Positions 1 to 7,744 of a DNA stretch of 38,668 nucleotides are shown piece by piece. The notes beneath the pieces were generated by a model. That model was given only the letters and a program-made list of their open reading frames with translations, did no database searches and was not told the origin of the DNA. The first letter of the stretch is position 1. Every line of letters begins with the position of its first letter. The stretch is from Desulfococcaceae bacterium HSG9 (GTDB taxonomy: Bacteria; Desulfobacterota; Desulfobacteria; Desulfobacterales; JAUCGF01). A program made the translations under genes and the position numbers. The DNA is taken from positions 1 to 38,668 of the forward strand of contig JAUCGF010000129.1 in NCBI GenBank assembly GCA_030378005.1, given 5' to 3'.

Positions 1-418
1 GGTTTCTTGATGCCCAGGCACTCACCACATGAATCGGCGATTTACCTGATGCTCTGTCATGAGAACCACGATTTGTTTTACCATCAATGGCGATAACCTG
101 ACCTTCCGTAACTTTCTCCACCGTAGTAACCCAGTTGATAAAACAGTTTTCTGACTCATCTTTATCTATTAATATAAAAACACGTCGGAAAGTATCTGCT
201 GACGGTATACCGTTATGCAGCTGTAAAAAAGTCTCAAACCATGATTTTTTCGTCTTACCGTATTCATAAATCTCAGGCCATGTATTGCTGCCACAAATAA
301 CCCCACATATAGATATTGCTATAATATCCAGTAACATATGGTCAATTTTACCGGTTTGTCGAGGATCAGTCAGCGTGTCTGAATGTTTCCTGATAGATGC
401 TTCTCCAATAGTCTTCAT
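1..418 (-). CDS. ISAs1-family transposase, N-terminal part (runs off the window)
   Basis: Translating the minus strand from the ATG at 418 gives an uninterrupted frame to the window edge (139 codons). It starts MKTIGEASIRKHSDTLTDPR and contains DIIAISICGVICGSNTW, the family's N-terminal DDE_Tnp_1-associated domain. It then reaches VIAIDGKTNRGS, where the Asp is the first catalytic acid of the DDE transposase. An AAGGA Shine-Dalgarno lies about 9 bases upstream. The family normally runs to about 370 residues, so roughly 60 percent is outside the window. No frameshift or stop is seen, so the copy may be intact, but this cannot be judged from one end. Confidence 0.9.
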   Translation of the reverse strand, partial: MKTIGEASIRKHSDTLTDPRQTGKIDHMLLDIIAISICGVICGSNTWPEIYEYGKTKKSWFETFLQLHNGIPSADTFRRVFILIDKDESENCFINWVTTVEKVTEGQVIAIDGKTNRGSHDRASGKSPIHVVSAWASRN

Positions 419-475
419 AAGATAATTCCTTTGTAATAATTTTTATATGATTGCTTTAAGTTCAAAACAAAACTT

Positions 476-505
476 ATTATAAATTATCATAAAGGACGTT
501 GTCAA
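476..505 (-). promoter_or_regulatory. Sigma-70-type promoter of the transposase
   Basis: The minus strand shows a perfect TTGACA (505-500), an 18-base spacer and a perfect TATAAT (481-476), about 58 bases ahead of the transposase ATG. The consensus match is complete; function is inferred. Confidence 0.65.
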
Positions 506-711
506 CTATTTTTTCATGCAATCGCCCTGATTATCAGGTATAGATTTCCTGATAAAACTGATAATAGGTGTAACCAGCGGAAAAAATTTTACCGCAATCA
601 TCGGATTAAATGTTACCCCCAATCATAGAAACACAGTTGTGCATCCCGCTGGGGATTGAAGCGGCATCTCTGCTGTAATTATCAACTGCATTTTTAAATA
701 TTAAGAGGCAA

Positions 712-912
712 TTATTTTTTCTTCTCTCTATAGCTATTTCCCTCCTTAATAAGAAACTCGGAATTGTAAACGAGCCGGTCGGCAATCGCTGTGGCAATCG
801 TAGTGCTATCTCCAATTTTATAAAAATAATGTTCCTGGCGTATTTGACGGACAATATCTTCAAGCGATTGGCTTTCTTGCAATTGGGCTTTGATATAACC
901 GATTTTAGCCAT
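712..912 (-). pseudogene. Remnant resembling the C-terminus of an IS21-type IstB ATPase
   Basis: This is a 66-codon frame. Its second half (IGDSTTIATAIADRLVYNSE, followed by a GNSYREKKK tail) resembles the IstB C-terminus, typically of the form IGDPTIADAILDRLVHN then GESYRKK. The P-loop and the rest of the roughly 250-residue IstB are missing and no IstA is present. The first 30 residues do not look like IstB, so the frame may be a chimera formed by insertion or deletion. Its ATG overlaps the stop of the frameshifted gene upstream. The alternative is a genuine small unknown protein. Confidence 0.4.
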
Positions 913-1436
913 CGCCTTTCATATAACGCACCGGTGCTTTCTTTTTGCCAGTAAGCTCTGTTTTCCGGCCTTTCACCAGCATATCCTTTGCATCGGAAGC
1001 GGGTTGGGCCGCACCGCCAAAGTCAGCATGGGCAATCGGTGTGAGCGCAGGGATTTTTTCGGATAACCGCGCCGCTGTCCGCACCTACGGGAAGAATAAA
1101 GGCCGCTATGGCTTTGGCTTTTTTATCATAAACAATCGCGACATTTTTGTATCCGAGCTTTTTAAGGATCGCTTCGATATCGTGAATCGGAATAGCGGAA
1201 ACCTCAAGCGTAACTTTCCTGTCGGGCACGCCATTATAAATCTTAACTTTAAAAGCGGTTTTTTGGGCAACAGCTTCAACAATTTCGTGTGCATTGACAT
1301 TTTTTGCCTGAATATGTAACAAATTTTGCTGAACTTCGACCTTCAACTGTTTTTCCGCAGCAACCGTTGCGTAAGCGTGATTTCCAAACAACGTAAGTCC
1401 CAAACAGACAAATACCAACGACATGACCTTGTTCAT
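905..1436 (-). pseudogene. Secreted protein with an STN/secretin-like domain, frameshifted
   Basis: The likely start is the ATG at 1436 (MNKVMSLVFVCLGLTLFG), giving a classical signal peptide ending HAYA. After it comes a roughly 75-residue region (LLHIQAKNVNAHEIVEAVAQ, later VTLEVSAIPIHDIEAILKKL) with the beta-alpha-beta pattern of the short secretin/TonB N-terminal (STN) domain. The original frame ends at 1023-1025 with an implausible Cys-rich tail. A neighbouring frame, open from about 1085 down to the TAA at 905-907, reads naturally (SEKIPALTPIAHADFGG, later ELTGKKKAPVRYMKGDG). A one-base indel between 1023 and 1085 would unite them into about 177 residues. A sequencing error would look the same. 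Confidence 0.5.
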
Positions 1437-1463
1437 AGTTTCATCCATTAATCGACAGTGCAA

Positions 1464-2006
1464 AGTTTAAAGTTATTCCATTTTTTTGTGTCTTCTACTT
1501 TATTCACAATAATCATGCCAGTTGCCAGATTTTATTTAAGTTGCATACTATCCGCACCTTTATGCAACCTAACTGATAAAACATTCCGTTTGAAACGTTC
1601 TGTTTCAGGTGTCCCAAAACGATGCAATCGGCTCATATCCGGTCATTATTGACTGTATAACCGGATATGGTATTCTAAAACCGGTTTCTTGCCTGCCGTT
1701 CAAAAGATTGCAAACGGCACATGCGTTTGTCATTGAACCAGGGCTGTTCAGTATTTTGGAAGGAAAGAATTTAATTATAATAGAGTATTACGGGAATCTA
1801 CCTCGAAGAACGGGGGTTAAGGGAGGAGGGTGTCTGCTAAAAAATGGTATTAACAGAGCCGTAAATGGTTGATTGGCTCAAAAATTAAAATGATTGCAAT
1901 CTCATTCCATTTTGTATAATAAAATAATTTTTGTGTAAATTTCTATGTTACTGTCAATATAAGATGATGCGCAGTGAAAAATGGTTCATAAGAGAGGGAT
2001 AAAAAT
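1464..2006. other. Intergenic region, about 540 bases
   Basis: No convincing gene was seen. Two short open frames on the plus strand lack ribosome binding sites and family resemblance. The last 150 bases are AT-rich and probably hold the promoter of the UPF0175 gene, but no clear -35/-10 pair was identified. Confidence 0.5.
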
Positions 2007-2279
2007 ATGCTGACCATTGCTATAGATATTCCTGATGACATTGCGGAAAACTTCGATACACTCGAAGACCTCCGTCTGACTCTGTATGAGGATTTCATAA
2101 TTGAACAAAGGCAAAATGGGAAGATCAACTTTGGTAAAGCCGCAGAATTGATAGAAATAAGTTACACAGAGATTTTCGACTTGCTTGGCGGGCAAGGGCT
2201 ATCGTTTATAAATTCAACGCCCCAAGAGCTTGAACAGAGTTATCATCATTTTAACTATGTCATGGGCCACGCCCGGTAA
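2007..2279 (+). CDS. UPF0175 family antitoxin-like protein
   Basis: The product has 90 residues. It starts MLTIAIDIPDDIAENFDTLE and has the family layout: a short beta strand, a charged helix ending LTLYEDFIIEQRQNGKINFG, then KAAELIEISYTEIFDLLGGQ followed by a GLSF turn. The KAAEL helix is a helix-turn-helix-like DNA-binding segment. UPF0175 proteins are usually antitoxins whose partner is a PIN-domain (DUF3368-type) RNase encoded just downstream. Here the next gene, 6 bases away, is a HAD hydrolase and no PIN protein was found. A GAGAGGG ribosome binding site precedes the ATG. It may be an orphan antitoxin or regulator. Confidence 0.8.
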   Translation: MLTIAIDIPDDIAENFDTLEDLRLTLYEDFIIEQRQNGKINFGKAAELIEISYTEIFDLLGGQGLSFINSTPQELEQSYHHFNYVMGHAR

Positions 2280-2285
2280 GGCAAT

Positions 2286-3002
2286 ATGATAAAAGCCCTT
2301 CTTTTCGATTTCGGTCAAACCCTGGTCAATTCAGCCGACGGATTTCGCATGGCTGAAAAAATAGCCAAAAACAGAATTTTTGCCGATATGGATTCCGATC
2401 CTGACGGACCGGACTGGGATCAATTCTTACATCAATATCGCAAAATTCGTAAAGCGTCGCACCAACGCTCCGATTTTTCCAGACTGACTATCTGGCAAAC
2501 CGTTTATCAGCAATTTGGTGTTGAACCCGATCTCGGACGCCTTGAACAATGGGAAACCGACTACTGGGCGTTGGTCAAATCCCAAACCGTCCCTTTTCCC
2601 GAAACTGTCCGGGTGTTGCAAACACTAACCGCCCGCTATCGCTTGGCTGTTATCACCAACACACAGGGGCAGAAAAGCACAGGAAATCATCGCATCGCCC
2701 TGTTTCCTCAACTCGAAAAGTTTTTTGAAGTTATCATTGTGGCCGGAGAATCCGGCATCCCTCCCAAACCCGATCCCGAACCTTTCCGACTGTGCCTGAA
2801 AAAATTGAATATTACCGCGAGCCAGGCCGTTTTTATCGGCGATGACTGGCGGATTGATATTTGCGGGGCGCAGAATGTGGGCATCCGACCCGTATGGCTT
2901 CAGCATTATTCCGTGAAACGCAACTGGCCGGATGTGAAAACAGACTTGCCAATCATCACTCGCCTTGATCAACTGTCGGATTTGCGTGAATTGAGCCGTT
3001 AG
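2286..3002 (+). CDS. HAD-superfamily hydrolase
   Basis: The product has 238 residues. All HAD motifs are visible. Motif I is LLFDFGQTLV near residues 5-14, with the nucleophile Asp. Motif II is LAVITNTQGQ. Motif III is the Lys of SGIPPKPDPEPF. Motif IV is AVFIGDDWRIDICGAQNVG. The second Asp of the usual DxDxT is Gly (DFGQT), as in several HAD subfamilies, which may alter or abolish ordinary phosphatase chemistry. A helical cap lies between motifs I and II. It probably acts on a small cytosolic phosphate ester or related substrate, which cannot be predicted. It is likely co-transcribed with the UPF0175 gene. Its stop codon lies inside a dispersed repeat. Confidence 0.85.
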   Translation: MIKALLFDFGQTLVNSADGFRMAEKIAKNRIFADMDSDPDGPDWDQFLHQYRKIRKASHQRSDFSRLTIWQTVYQQFGVEPDLGRLEQWETDYWALVKSQTVPFPETVRVLQTLTARYRLAVITNTQGQKSTGNHRIALFPQLEKFFEVIIVAGESGIPPKPDPEPFRLCLKKLNITASQAVFIGDDWRIDICGAQNVGIRPVWLQHYSVKRNWPDVKTDLPIITRLDQLSDLRELSR

Positions 3003-3174
3003 TTGCACAGAAATTTTCATGGCTCGGTCATGGCCAGGTGTCAAACTGTAAGTTCGACACTCCTTTGGCGATATTTTGTGCAACTTGTCGATTTACCGGC
3101 TACCGACCGTTAGTTGCACAGAAATTTTCATGTTTCGTCAAACTGTAAGTTCAGCACTCCTTATGGCAGTATTT
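2996..3174 (+). repeat. Two direct copies of a dispersed repeat
   Basis: CCGTTAGTTGCACAGAAATT continuing to TTCATG occurs at 2996-3021 and again at 3107-3132 (offset 111). Each is followed by a related block beginning CTGTAAGTTC with a CACTCCTT core, at 3046-3076 and 3143-3174. A third, diverged copy of the second block is at 20530-20560. The first copy overlaps the HAD stop codon. Confidence 0.8.
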
Positions 3175-3201
3175 TATAAATTTTTCGATCTACTGATGTA
3201 G

Positions 3202-3268
3202 GGTGTGTTAGGTGATAGCCGTAACGTACCTTCAATTTTTTCGGTACCTTACACTTTATTAACGCACC
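3202..3268. repeat. Nested inverted-repeat element overlapping the amidotransferase 3' end
   Basis: Outer arms are GGTGTGTTA (3202-3210) and TAACGCACC (3260-3268), with one mismatch. Inner arms are GTAACGTACC (3221-3230) and GGTACCTTAC (3243-3252), with one mismatch. The element supplies the last few codons and the stop of the class I amidotransferase. A shorter relative with GGATGCGTTA and TAACGCACC arms is at 7709-7736. It could act as a transcription terminator or be a mobile palindromic unit. Confidence 0.6.
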
Positions 3269-3989
3269 TGCGGATTAAGCTATCTGCGGTGAATTTGCGC
3301 TCTATGTTATTCAGTAACGTCTCCATCAACCAATACGTATCCGGTAGTTCATCAGTCCGGGTCAGCACCTCATATTTGTCAAAAACAAATTGGTCAGAAA
3401 GCCACTCCTGGCTATGTTCCCGTGCATAATACCTAACCATGTCACGGGTATATTCAGGATGAAATTGAAACCCAATCAGTGGTCGATCATTACATACAAA
3501 AGCCTGATTTTCAGTGGCTTTGCTATTCGCCAATGCGGTACAGCCCGGGGGTAGGGAAAAATGGTCGCTATGCCAGTGAAAAGTAGCAAAAGATTGCGGG
3601 AGGTTTTGAAAAAGAAAGGACTTCCGGCCTTCTGTGTTCAAAGATACAACATGCCAGCCGATTTCTTTATGCCTGTTAGTAAAAAGCCGCCCTCCCAATG
3701 CTTCTGCCAGAAGTTGAGCTCCAAAGCAAACACCTACAATTATTTTATTTGCGGTCATAGCTTTGTTCAGAAAGGCCTTTTCTTCCCGAAGCCATGAGTT
3801 TCCCCTCTCGTCCCAGGCATGTTGAGAACCACCCATAATCATCAACCAGTCAAAGGAATCTAAAGAGGGTAATTTTTCGTTATTGCAAAGGTAGGTATGA
3901 CTGACTTGGTATCCTTTTTCAGATGCCCAAAAAGAAATGTTGGTGCTGGAAAAGTCTTCAGGATCATGTTCTAATAGTTGAATTCTCAT
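3249..3989 (-). CDS. Class I glutamine amidotransferase-like protein (PuuD-like role possible)
   Basis: The product has 246 residues. The class I triad is visible: Cys in GVCFGAQLLAEALGG, and His and Glu in GFQFHPEYT. The oxyanion region is LMIMGGSQHAW. The domain resembles the stand-alone GMP-synthase-type amidotransferases, with an extra C-terminal helical segment. Its ATG overlaps the stop of the aldehyde dehydrogenase gene upstream (ATGA at 3986-3989), indicating translational coupling. In the putrescine pathway a class I amidotransferase (PuuD) hydrolyses the gamma-glutamyl product after an aldehyde dehydrogenase. A similar role, removing glutamate from a gamma-glutamyl intermediate, fits this cluster but is inferred. 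The last codons lie in a repeat. Confidence 0.85.
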   Translation of the reverse strand: MRIQLLEHDPEDFSSTNISFWASEKGYQVSHTYLCNNEKLPSLDSFDWLMIMGGSQHAWDERGNSWLREEKAFLNKAMTANKIIVGVCFGAQLLAEALGGRLFTNRHKEIGWHVVSLNTEGRKSFLFQNLPQSFATFHWHSDHFSLPPGCTALANSKATENQAFVCNDRPLIGFQFHPEYTRDMVRYYAREHSQEWLSDQFVFDKYEVLTRTDELPDTYWLMETLLNNIERKFTADSLIRRCVNKV

Positions 3990-5425
3990 TGCTCGGCTCC
4001 AAAGCGGTATCTAAAATCATCAGTGAGCACACATCGCCGAATTAAGGTAAACATACTTGGACGGGCCAGTCCTTCTCCGCCAGTGGAGACATGCAGGGAC
4101 TTAAAGCCTTCGCCTTCGATACCAATACCACCGATGGAGGACGCATTTTTTACAAACTGGGAAGCATCTGCAATGCCAGACATGTACGCAAGATTATGAA
4201 GGTTATTGGAGTGAAAGACAATAGTGTGTCGCAAACCCTGTTCGGCTGCCACTCCCATAGTCATGGCCTCTTTAGCGTCACGGCAGCGCACAAAAGGTAA
4301 AATCGGCATGATTTGCTCGGTCCAGACAAGAGGATGCTCTTTATCGGTTTCTAAAATGGCGATCTTGGTTTCCGGTGGAATATCCAATCCGATGGCGCGT
4401 TTTAAGATAACATTCGGCGGCTTGCCAATATACTCTATGTTAATCACGCTTGGCTTGCGCTCCCCGGAAAATTCGTTGAAAATTTTTTTGACCAGCGCTT
4501 TGCCCTGTTCGATGCTGAGTTCGTACGCACCGTATTTGATCAACATTTCTTTTAACCTGTCGGCGGCCGAATCGACAACAAATATTTCCTTTTCACTTGA
4601 ACAGGGCGTGCAATTGCTAAAAGATGCGCCTCGGATGATACATTGAGCGGCATGATCCGGGTCGGCGGTTTCATCTACGACCACCGGTGGATTGCCCGGA
4701 CCTCCGGCCATCACGCGCTTGCCGGTTTTGGTGGCAAATTCCACTACGCGATGGCCGCCGGTTACGGCAATCATATTGATTTTCGGATGGGTCATCAGGT
4801 ACTGAGCCTTGGGGATATCCGGTTCTGCAACGGTGGTCATACAATTCGGCGGCCCTTCCGCCTCAACAATTGCCCGATTTACATCTCTGACGACTCGGGC
4901 GGAAATGATTTTGGTTTTGGGATGGGGATTGTGAACAACTGTATTACCGGCGGCCAGCATCATAATCCCGTTGTGAATGATACTTGGAGCGGCGTTGGTT
5001 ATGGCATTGACAGATGCGATAACCCCGACGGGGATGCGTTCATTGATTGTGATTCCCATATCTCCGGTAAAAACCTCGGAGGACAGGTCTTCGATGCCAG
5101 GCACTCCGCAAGCGGTTTCCAATTTAAGCACCGTGCCTGAAACAGCTCCCAAATCGGTTTCTTCCCATTCCATCCGGCCGTATTCTTCACGATTGGCCCA
5201 ACCCACATCTCGTATTGCCTGGATAATTTTTTCACGGGTGGCTATTGGCAATTGCACCAACTGATCATGGGCGACAGTAGCAGCCTGGATGGCGGCTTCC
5301 ATTTCCTGAAAGACACCACCTGAATTATTATCAGAATCGATCATGGAAGAGTTTTGTCCGCCGGAAGACAACTCTTGCATTACTTTTTCAACGATGTTTG
5401 CAATCTGTTTTTTGTCTAAGTTCAT
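3986..5425 (-). CDS. BMC-type CoA-acylating aldehyde dehydrogenase (EutE/PduP family), copy 1
   Basis: The product has 479 residues and aligns by eye end to end with EutE/PduP. The catalytic Cys is C275 in GASFSNCTPCSSEKE. Other family blocks are GVIASVNAITNAAPS, GGPGNPPVVVDETAD and a C-terminal LIRRCVLTDDFRYR. These enzymes convert an aldehyde, NAD+ and CoA to acyl-CoA. Residues 3-20 (LDKKQIANIVEKVMQELS) form an amphipathic helix followed by a Ser/Asn/Gly linker and then GVFQEMEAAIQAA. That is the layout of the encapsulation peptide of microcompartment enzymes, yet no shell gene is in the window. It is paralogous to the 6211-7659 gene. The AAGG ribosome site lies about 8 bases upstream. Confidence 0.9.
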   Translation of the reverse strand: MNLDKKQIANIVEKVMQELSSGGQNSSMIDSDNNSGGVFQEMEAAIQAATVAHDQLVQLPIATREKIIQAIRDVGWANREEYGRMEWEETDLGAVSGTVLKLETACGVPGIEDLSSEVFTGDMGITINERIPVGVIASVNAITNAAPSIIHNGIMMLAAGNTVVHNPHPKTKIISARVVRDVNRAIVEAEGPPNCMTTVAEPDIPKAQYLMTHPKINMIAVTGGHRVVEFATKTGKRVMAGGPGNPPVVVDETADPDHAAQCIIRGASFSNCTPCSSEKEIFVVDSAADRLKEMLIKYGAYELSIEQGKALVKKIFNEFSGERKPSVINIEYIGKPPNVILKRAIGLDIPPETKIAILETDKEHPLVWTEQIMPILPFVRCRDAKEAMTMGVAAEQGLRHTIVFHSNNLHNLAYMSGIADASQFVKNASSIGGIGIEGEGFKSLHVSTGGEGLARPSMFTLIRRCVLTDDFRYRFGAEQ

Positions 5426-5442
5426 ATCCAGCCCTTCTTAAG

Positions 5443-5492
5443 TGATTGTAAGGGAGTTTCAAAAAAATATCTACCTGATTGTAGGGGAGTTT
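5443..5492 (+). repeat. Short direct repeat between aldehyde dehydrogenase and lysE-like genes
   Basis: TGATTGTAAGGGAGTTT (5443-5459) and TGATTGTAGGGGAGTTT (5476-5492) differ at one base. They occupy most of the 87-base gap. No function is evident. Confidence 0.6.
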
Positions 5493-5512
5493 ATTTATGG
5501 GAAAGTCCCTGA

Positions 5513-6139
5513 TTACCTTTCAATAGTTGCCAGTTTTAATGCCAAGCCTAGAAAAACAATACCGGCAACTTTATTTAAAATTATTTGAATTCGGTCAGAC
5601 CTGTTCAGTAATTGCCCGATAGTGCCGCCAAGTAAAGCAATACCCCCAAAGACCAAAATTGTAGAAAGTATAAACAGCCCTCCAAGCAACAGTAACTGTA
5701 TTGATATGGAACCCCGTGCGGGATCGGCAAACTGCGGTAGAAAAGCCAAAAAGAAAATAGATACTTTAGGATTTGTGATGTTCATAATGATGCCTCGTAA
5801 ATATAATTTACGATAATTTGTAATACCGCCAGAAACACTGTCAATCTTTTCAGAAGAGGCTCTAAAAGCTTGCCAGGCAAGGTAGAGAAGATAACCGGCA
5901 CCGATAAATTTGAGAATAGAGAAAGCAACTATAGATGTTTGGAAAATTATAGCAACTCCCAAGGCGACAGCGGTGGTATGAACTAGAATTCCTGTACATA
6001 AACCGAACATAACAATCAAGCCGGAAATTTTTCCGTGCAAGGTTGACTGAGTTAACACAAAAATATTATCCGGCCCAGGTGCCAGAGCAAGTAAAATTGA
6101 TGCTGTAAAAAATGTAATGACTATATCAAATGGTAGCAT
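5513..6139 (-). CDS. LysE/RhtB family amino-acid exporter
   Basis: The product is about 208 residues from the internal ATG at 6139 (MLPFDIVITFFTASILLALA). That start is preferred over one 10 codons upstream because a GAGAG ribosome site sits just before it. The N-terminal APGPDNIFVLTQS motif is diagnostic of LysE/RhtB. About six hydrophobic helices are visible, including GLIVMFGLCTGILVHTTAVA, and a NPKVSIFFLAFLPQF block. The family exports amino acids or derivatives across the inner membrane. Placed between two aldehyde dehydrogenase genes, it may release an amino-acid by-product or toxic intermediate of the pathway. The substrate is unknown. Confidence 0.88.
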   Translation of the reverse strand: MLPFDIVITFFTASILLALAPGPDNIFVLTQSTLHGKISGLIVMFGLCTGILVHTTAVALGVAIIFQTSIVAFSILKFIGAGYLLYLAWQAFRASSEKIDSVSGGITNYRKLYLRGIIMNITNPKVSIFFLAFLPQFADPARGSISIQLLLLGGLFILSTILVFGGIALLGGTIGQLLNRSDRIQIILNKVAGIVFLGLALKLATIER

Positions 6140-6210
6140 TTTTTCTCTCTTTGAATTACGTCTAACCAAGTTATTATCTGGATTTGGTAAGCAGATATGT
6201 AAGGTGATGT

Positions 6211-7659
6211 TTAGGTACCGTAGCGATAGCGAAAATCATTCGCCAGAACGCAACGCCGGATTAGCGTGAACATCCTGGGCCGTGTTTGTCCTTCGCCGTT
6301 GGTGGCAATGTGAAATGAGGTGTATCCTTCACCGGCGACTCCGACACTGGCCAGGCCGCATGACCCGTTTTTGACGAAGGCCGCGCATTTGGCTCTGCCG
6401 GTCATTTTTTTGATAGTTTGGATGTTGTTGGAATGGATAGCCATGGTGTGGCCGTTGCCCTGTTCGGCTGCCAAGGCGGCTTCTATGGCTTCATCCGCAT
6501 CACGGCAGCGGACAAACGGCAGAACCGGCATAATTTGCTCAGTCCAGACAAGAGGATGATCTTTATCCGTTTCTATGATGATGATCCGTATTTTCGGATC
6601 GACATTAAGACCGATAGATTTTAAAATGAAGGCCGGTGATCTGCCGATGTAATCCATGTTGATCACACTCGGTTCACCAGGGCCTTTGATTTCCTTGAAA
6701 ATGTGCTTGAGCAGATCATCGGCCTGGGTCGAAGATATTTCATAAGCACCGTATTTTTTCAGGTTCTCTTTGAGTTTATCCGCAACTGCCCGAACGACAA
6801 AAATTTCTTTTTCACTGGCGCAGGCCATACAGTGTGAAAAAGAAGCACCTTCAACAATGCACCTGGCGGCTCTGTCCAGATCAGCGGTTTCGTCCACCAC
6901 CACCGGCGGATTGCCAGGGCCTCCGGCAATCACTCGTTTGCCGGTCTGAGTGGCAAACGCCACAACACCGTGTCCGCCGGTGACACCGATCAGTTTTATT
7001 TTTGGATGGGTCATAAGTGCCTGAGCCGACGGTACGGATGGTTCATGGAGACAACAAACGCAGTTGGGAGGGCCTCCGGCTGCAACGATGGCCTGATTCA
7101 AATCCCGAATGACCCGTGCAGAAATAATTTTGGTCTGCGGATGGGGATTGTTGACCACCGTGTTGCCGCCGGCCAACATCATAATGGCATTGAAAATGAT
7201 GGTGGGAGCTCCGTTGGTCACCGGATTGACTGAGGCAATCACGCCGGCCGGAATGCGTTCGATTATCGTCACTCCTTTATCACCGCTGAAAACCTCGGGC
7301 TTGAGGTCTTCCATGCCGAGTACCTGACAAGCTGACTGATTTTTTTTAATGTTGTCATCGGCTTTGCCCAGACCGGTTTCTTCAAATTCCATGCGGCCAT
7401 ATTCTTCCGCATGGGTCGCACCGATGTCCCGGATGGCCTGAATGATTTTCTGTCGTAGAGCAAGAGGCAGGGAAATCAGTTTTTTCTGAGCGATAGAGGC
7501 CGACTGGATGGCATCTTCGATTTCTTCAAAGACACCATCCACGACATTACCGGTCTCGGAAACAGAATCGGGCGATTCGTGAAAATTCACACCTTCCTGC
7601 TGCAATCTATCAACCACTAAGTTTACGATTTGTTCGATTTGCCGATCACCAATCTCCAT
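6211..7659 (-). CDS. BMC-type CoA-acylating aldehyde dehydrogenase (EutE/PduP family), copy 2
   Basis: The product has 482 residues and is a close paralogue of the 3986-5425 protein along its whole length. The catalytic Cys is C280 in GASFSHCMACASEKE. Also present are GVIASVNPVTNGAPT, GGPGNPPVVVDETAD and LIRRCVLANDFRYRYG. It has its own N-terminal amphipathic helix (GDRQIEQIVNLVVDRLQQEG), a polar linker to about residue 40, and GVFEEIEDAIQSA, again like microcompartment cargo. Residues around the active site differ (CMAC against CTPC), suggesting different aldehydes or partner subunits. A GAGGT ribosome site lies about 6 bases ahead of the ATG. Confidence 0.9.
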   Translation of the reverse strand: MEIGDRQIEQIVNLVVDRLQQEGVNFHESPDSVSETGNVVDGVFEEIEDAIQSASIAQKKLISLPLALRQKIIQAIRDIGATHAEEYGRMEFEETGLGKADDNIKKNQSACQVLGMEDLKPEVFSGDKGVTIIERIPAGVIASVNPVTNGAPTIIFNAIMMLAGGNTVVNNPHPQTKIISARVIRDLNQAIVAAGGPPNCVCCLHEPSVPSAQALMTHPKIKLIGVTGGHGVVAFATQTGKRVIAGGPGNPPVVVDETADLDRAARCIVEGASFSHCMACASEKEIFVVRAVADKLKENLKKYGAYEISSTQADDLLKHIFKEIKGPGEPSVINMDYIGRSPAFILKSIGLNVDPKIRIIIIETDKDHPLVWTEQIMPVLPFVRCRDADEAIEAALAAEQGNGHTMAIHSNNIQTIKKMTGRAKCAAFVKNGSCGLASVGVAGEGYTSFHIATNGEGQTRPRMFTLIRRCVLANDFRYRYGT

Positions 7660-7708
7660 GCTTTACCTCGTAAAAAATTTTCAAAAAAAATAAACTACCC
7701 CGAATGTA

Positions 7709-7736
7709 GGATGCGTTAGCGGAGCGTAACGCACCC
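7709..7736. repeat. Palindromic element (GCGTTA / TAACGC)
   Basis: The arms GGATGCGTTA (7709-7718) and TAACGCACCC (7727-7736) enclose GCGGAGCG. It lies in the 85-base gap between two genes of the cluster and is related to the element at 3202-3268. It may attenuate transcription or stabilise mRNA. Confidence 0.55.
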
Positions 7737-7744
7737 TGTCAATA

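Larger units (their letters stand above)
1..529 (-). mobile_element. ISAs1-family insertion sequence, left part
   Basis: The element comprises the transposase fragment plus its upstream leader. The probable outer end is near 511-529, where the minus strand reads CAGGGCGATTGCATGAAAA, a plausible terminal inverted repeat. The other end is outside the window, so the inverted repeat and the target duplication cannot be confirmed. The boundary is inferred. Confidence 0.6.

Noticed and set aside
606..863. 85-codon minus-strand frame near the IS edge
   Set aside because: It overlaps the IstB-like remnant in another frame, has no family resemblance and no ribosome site.
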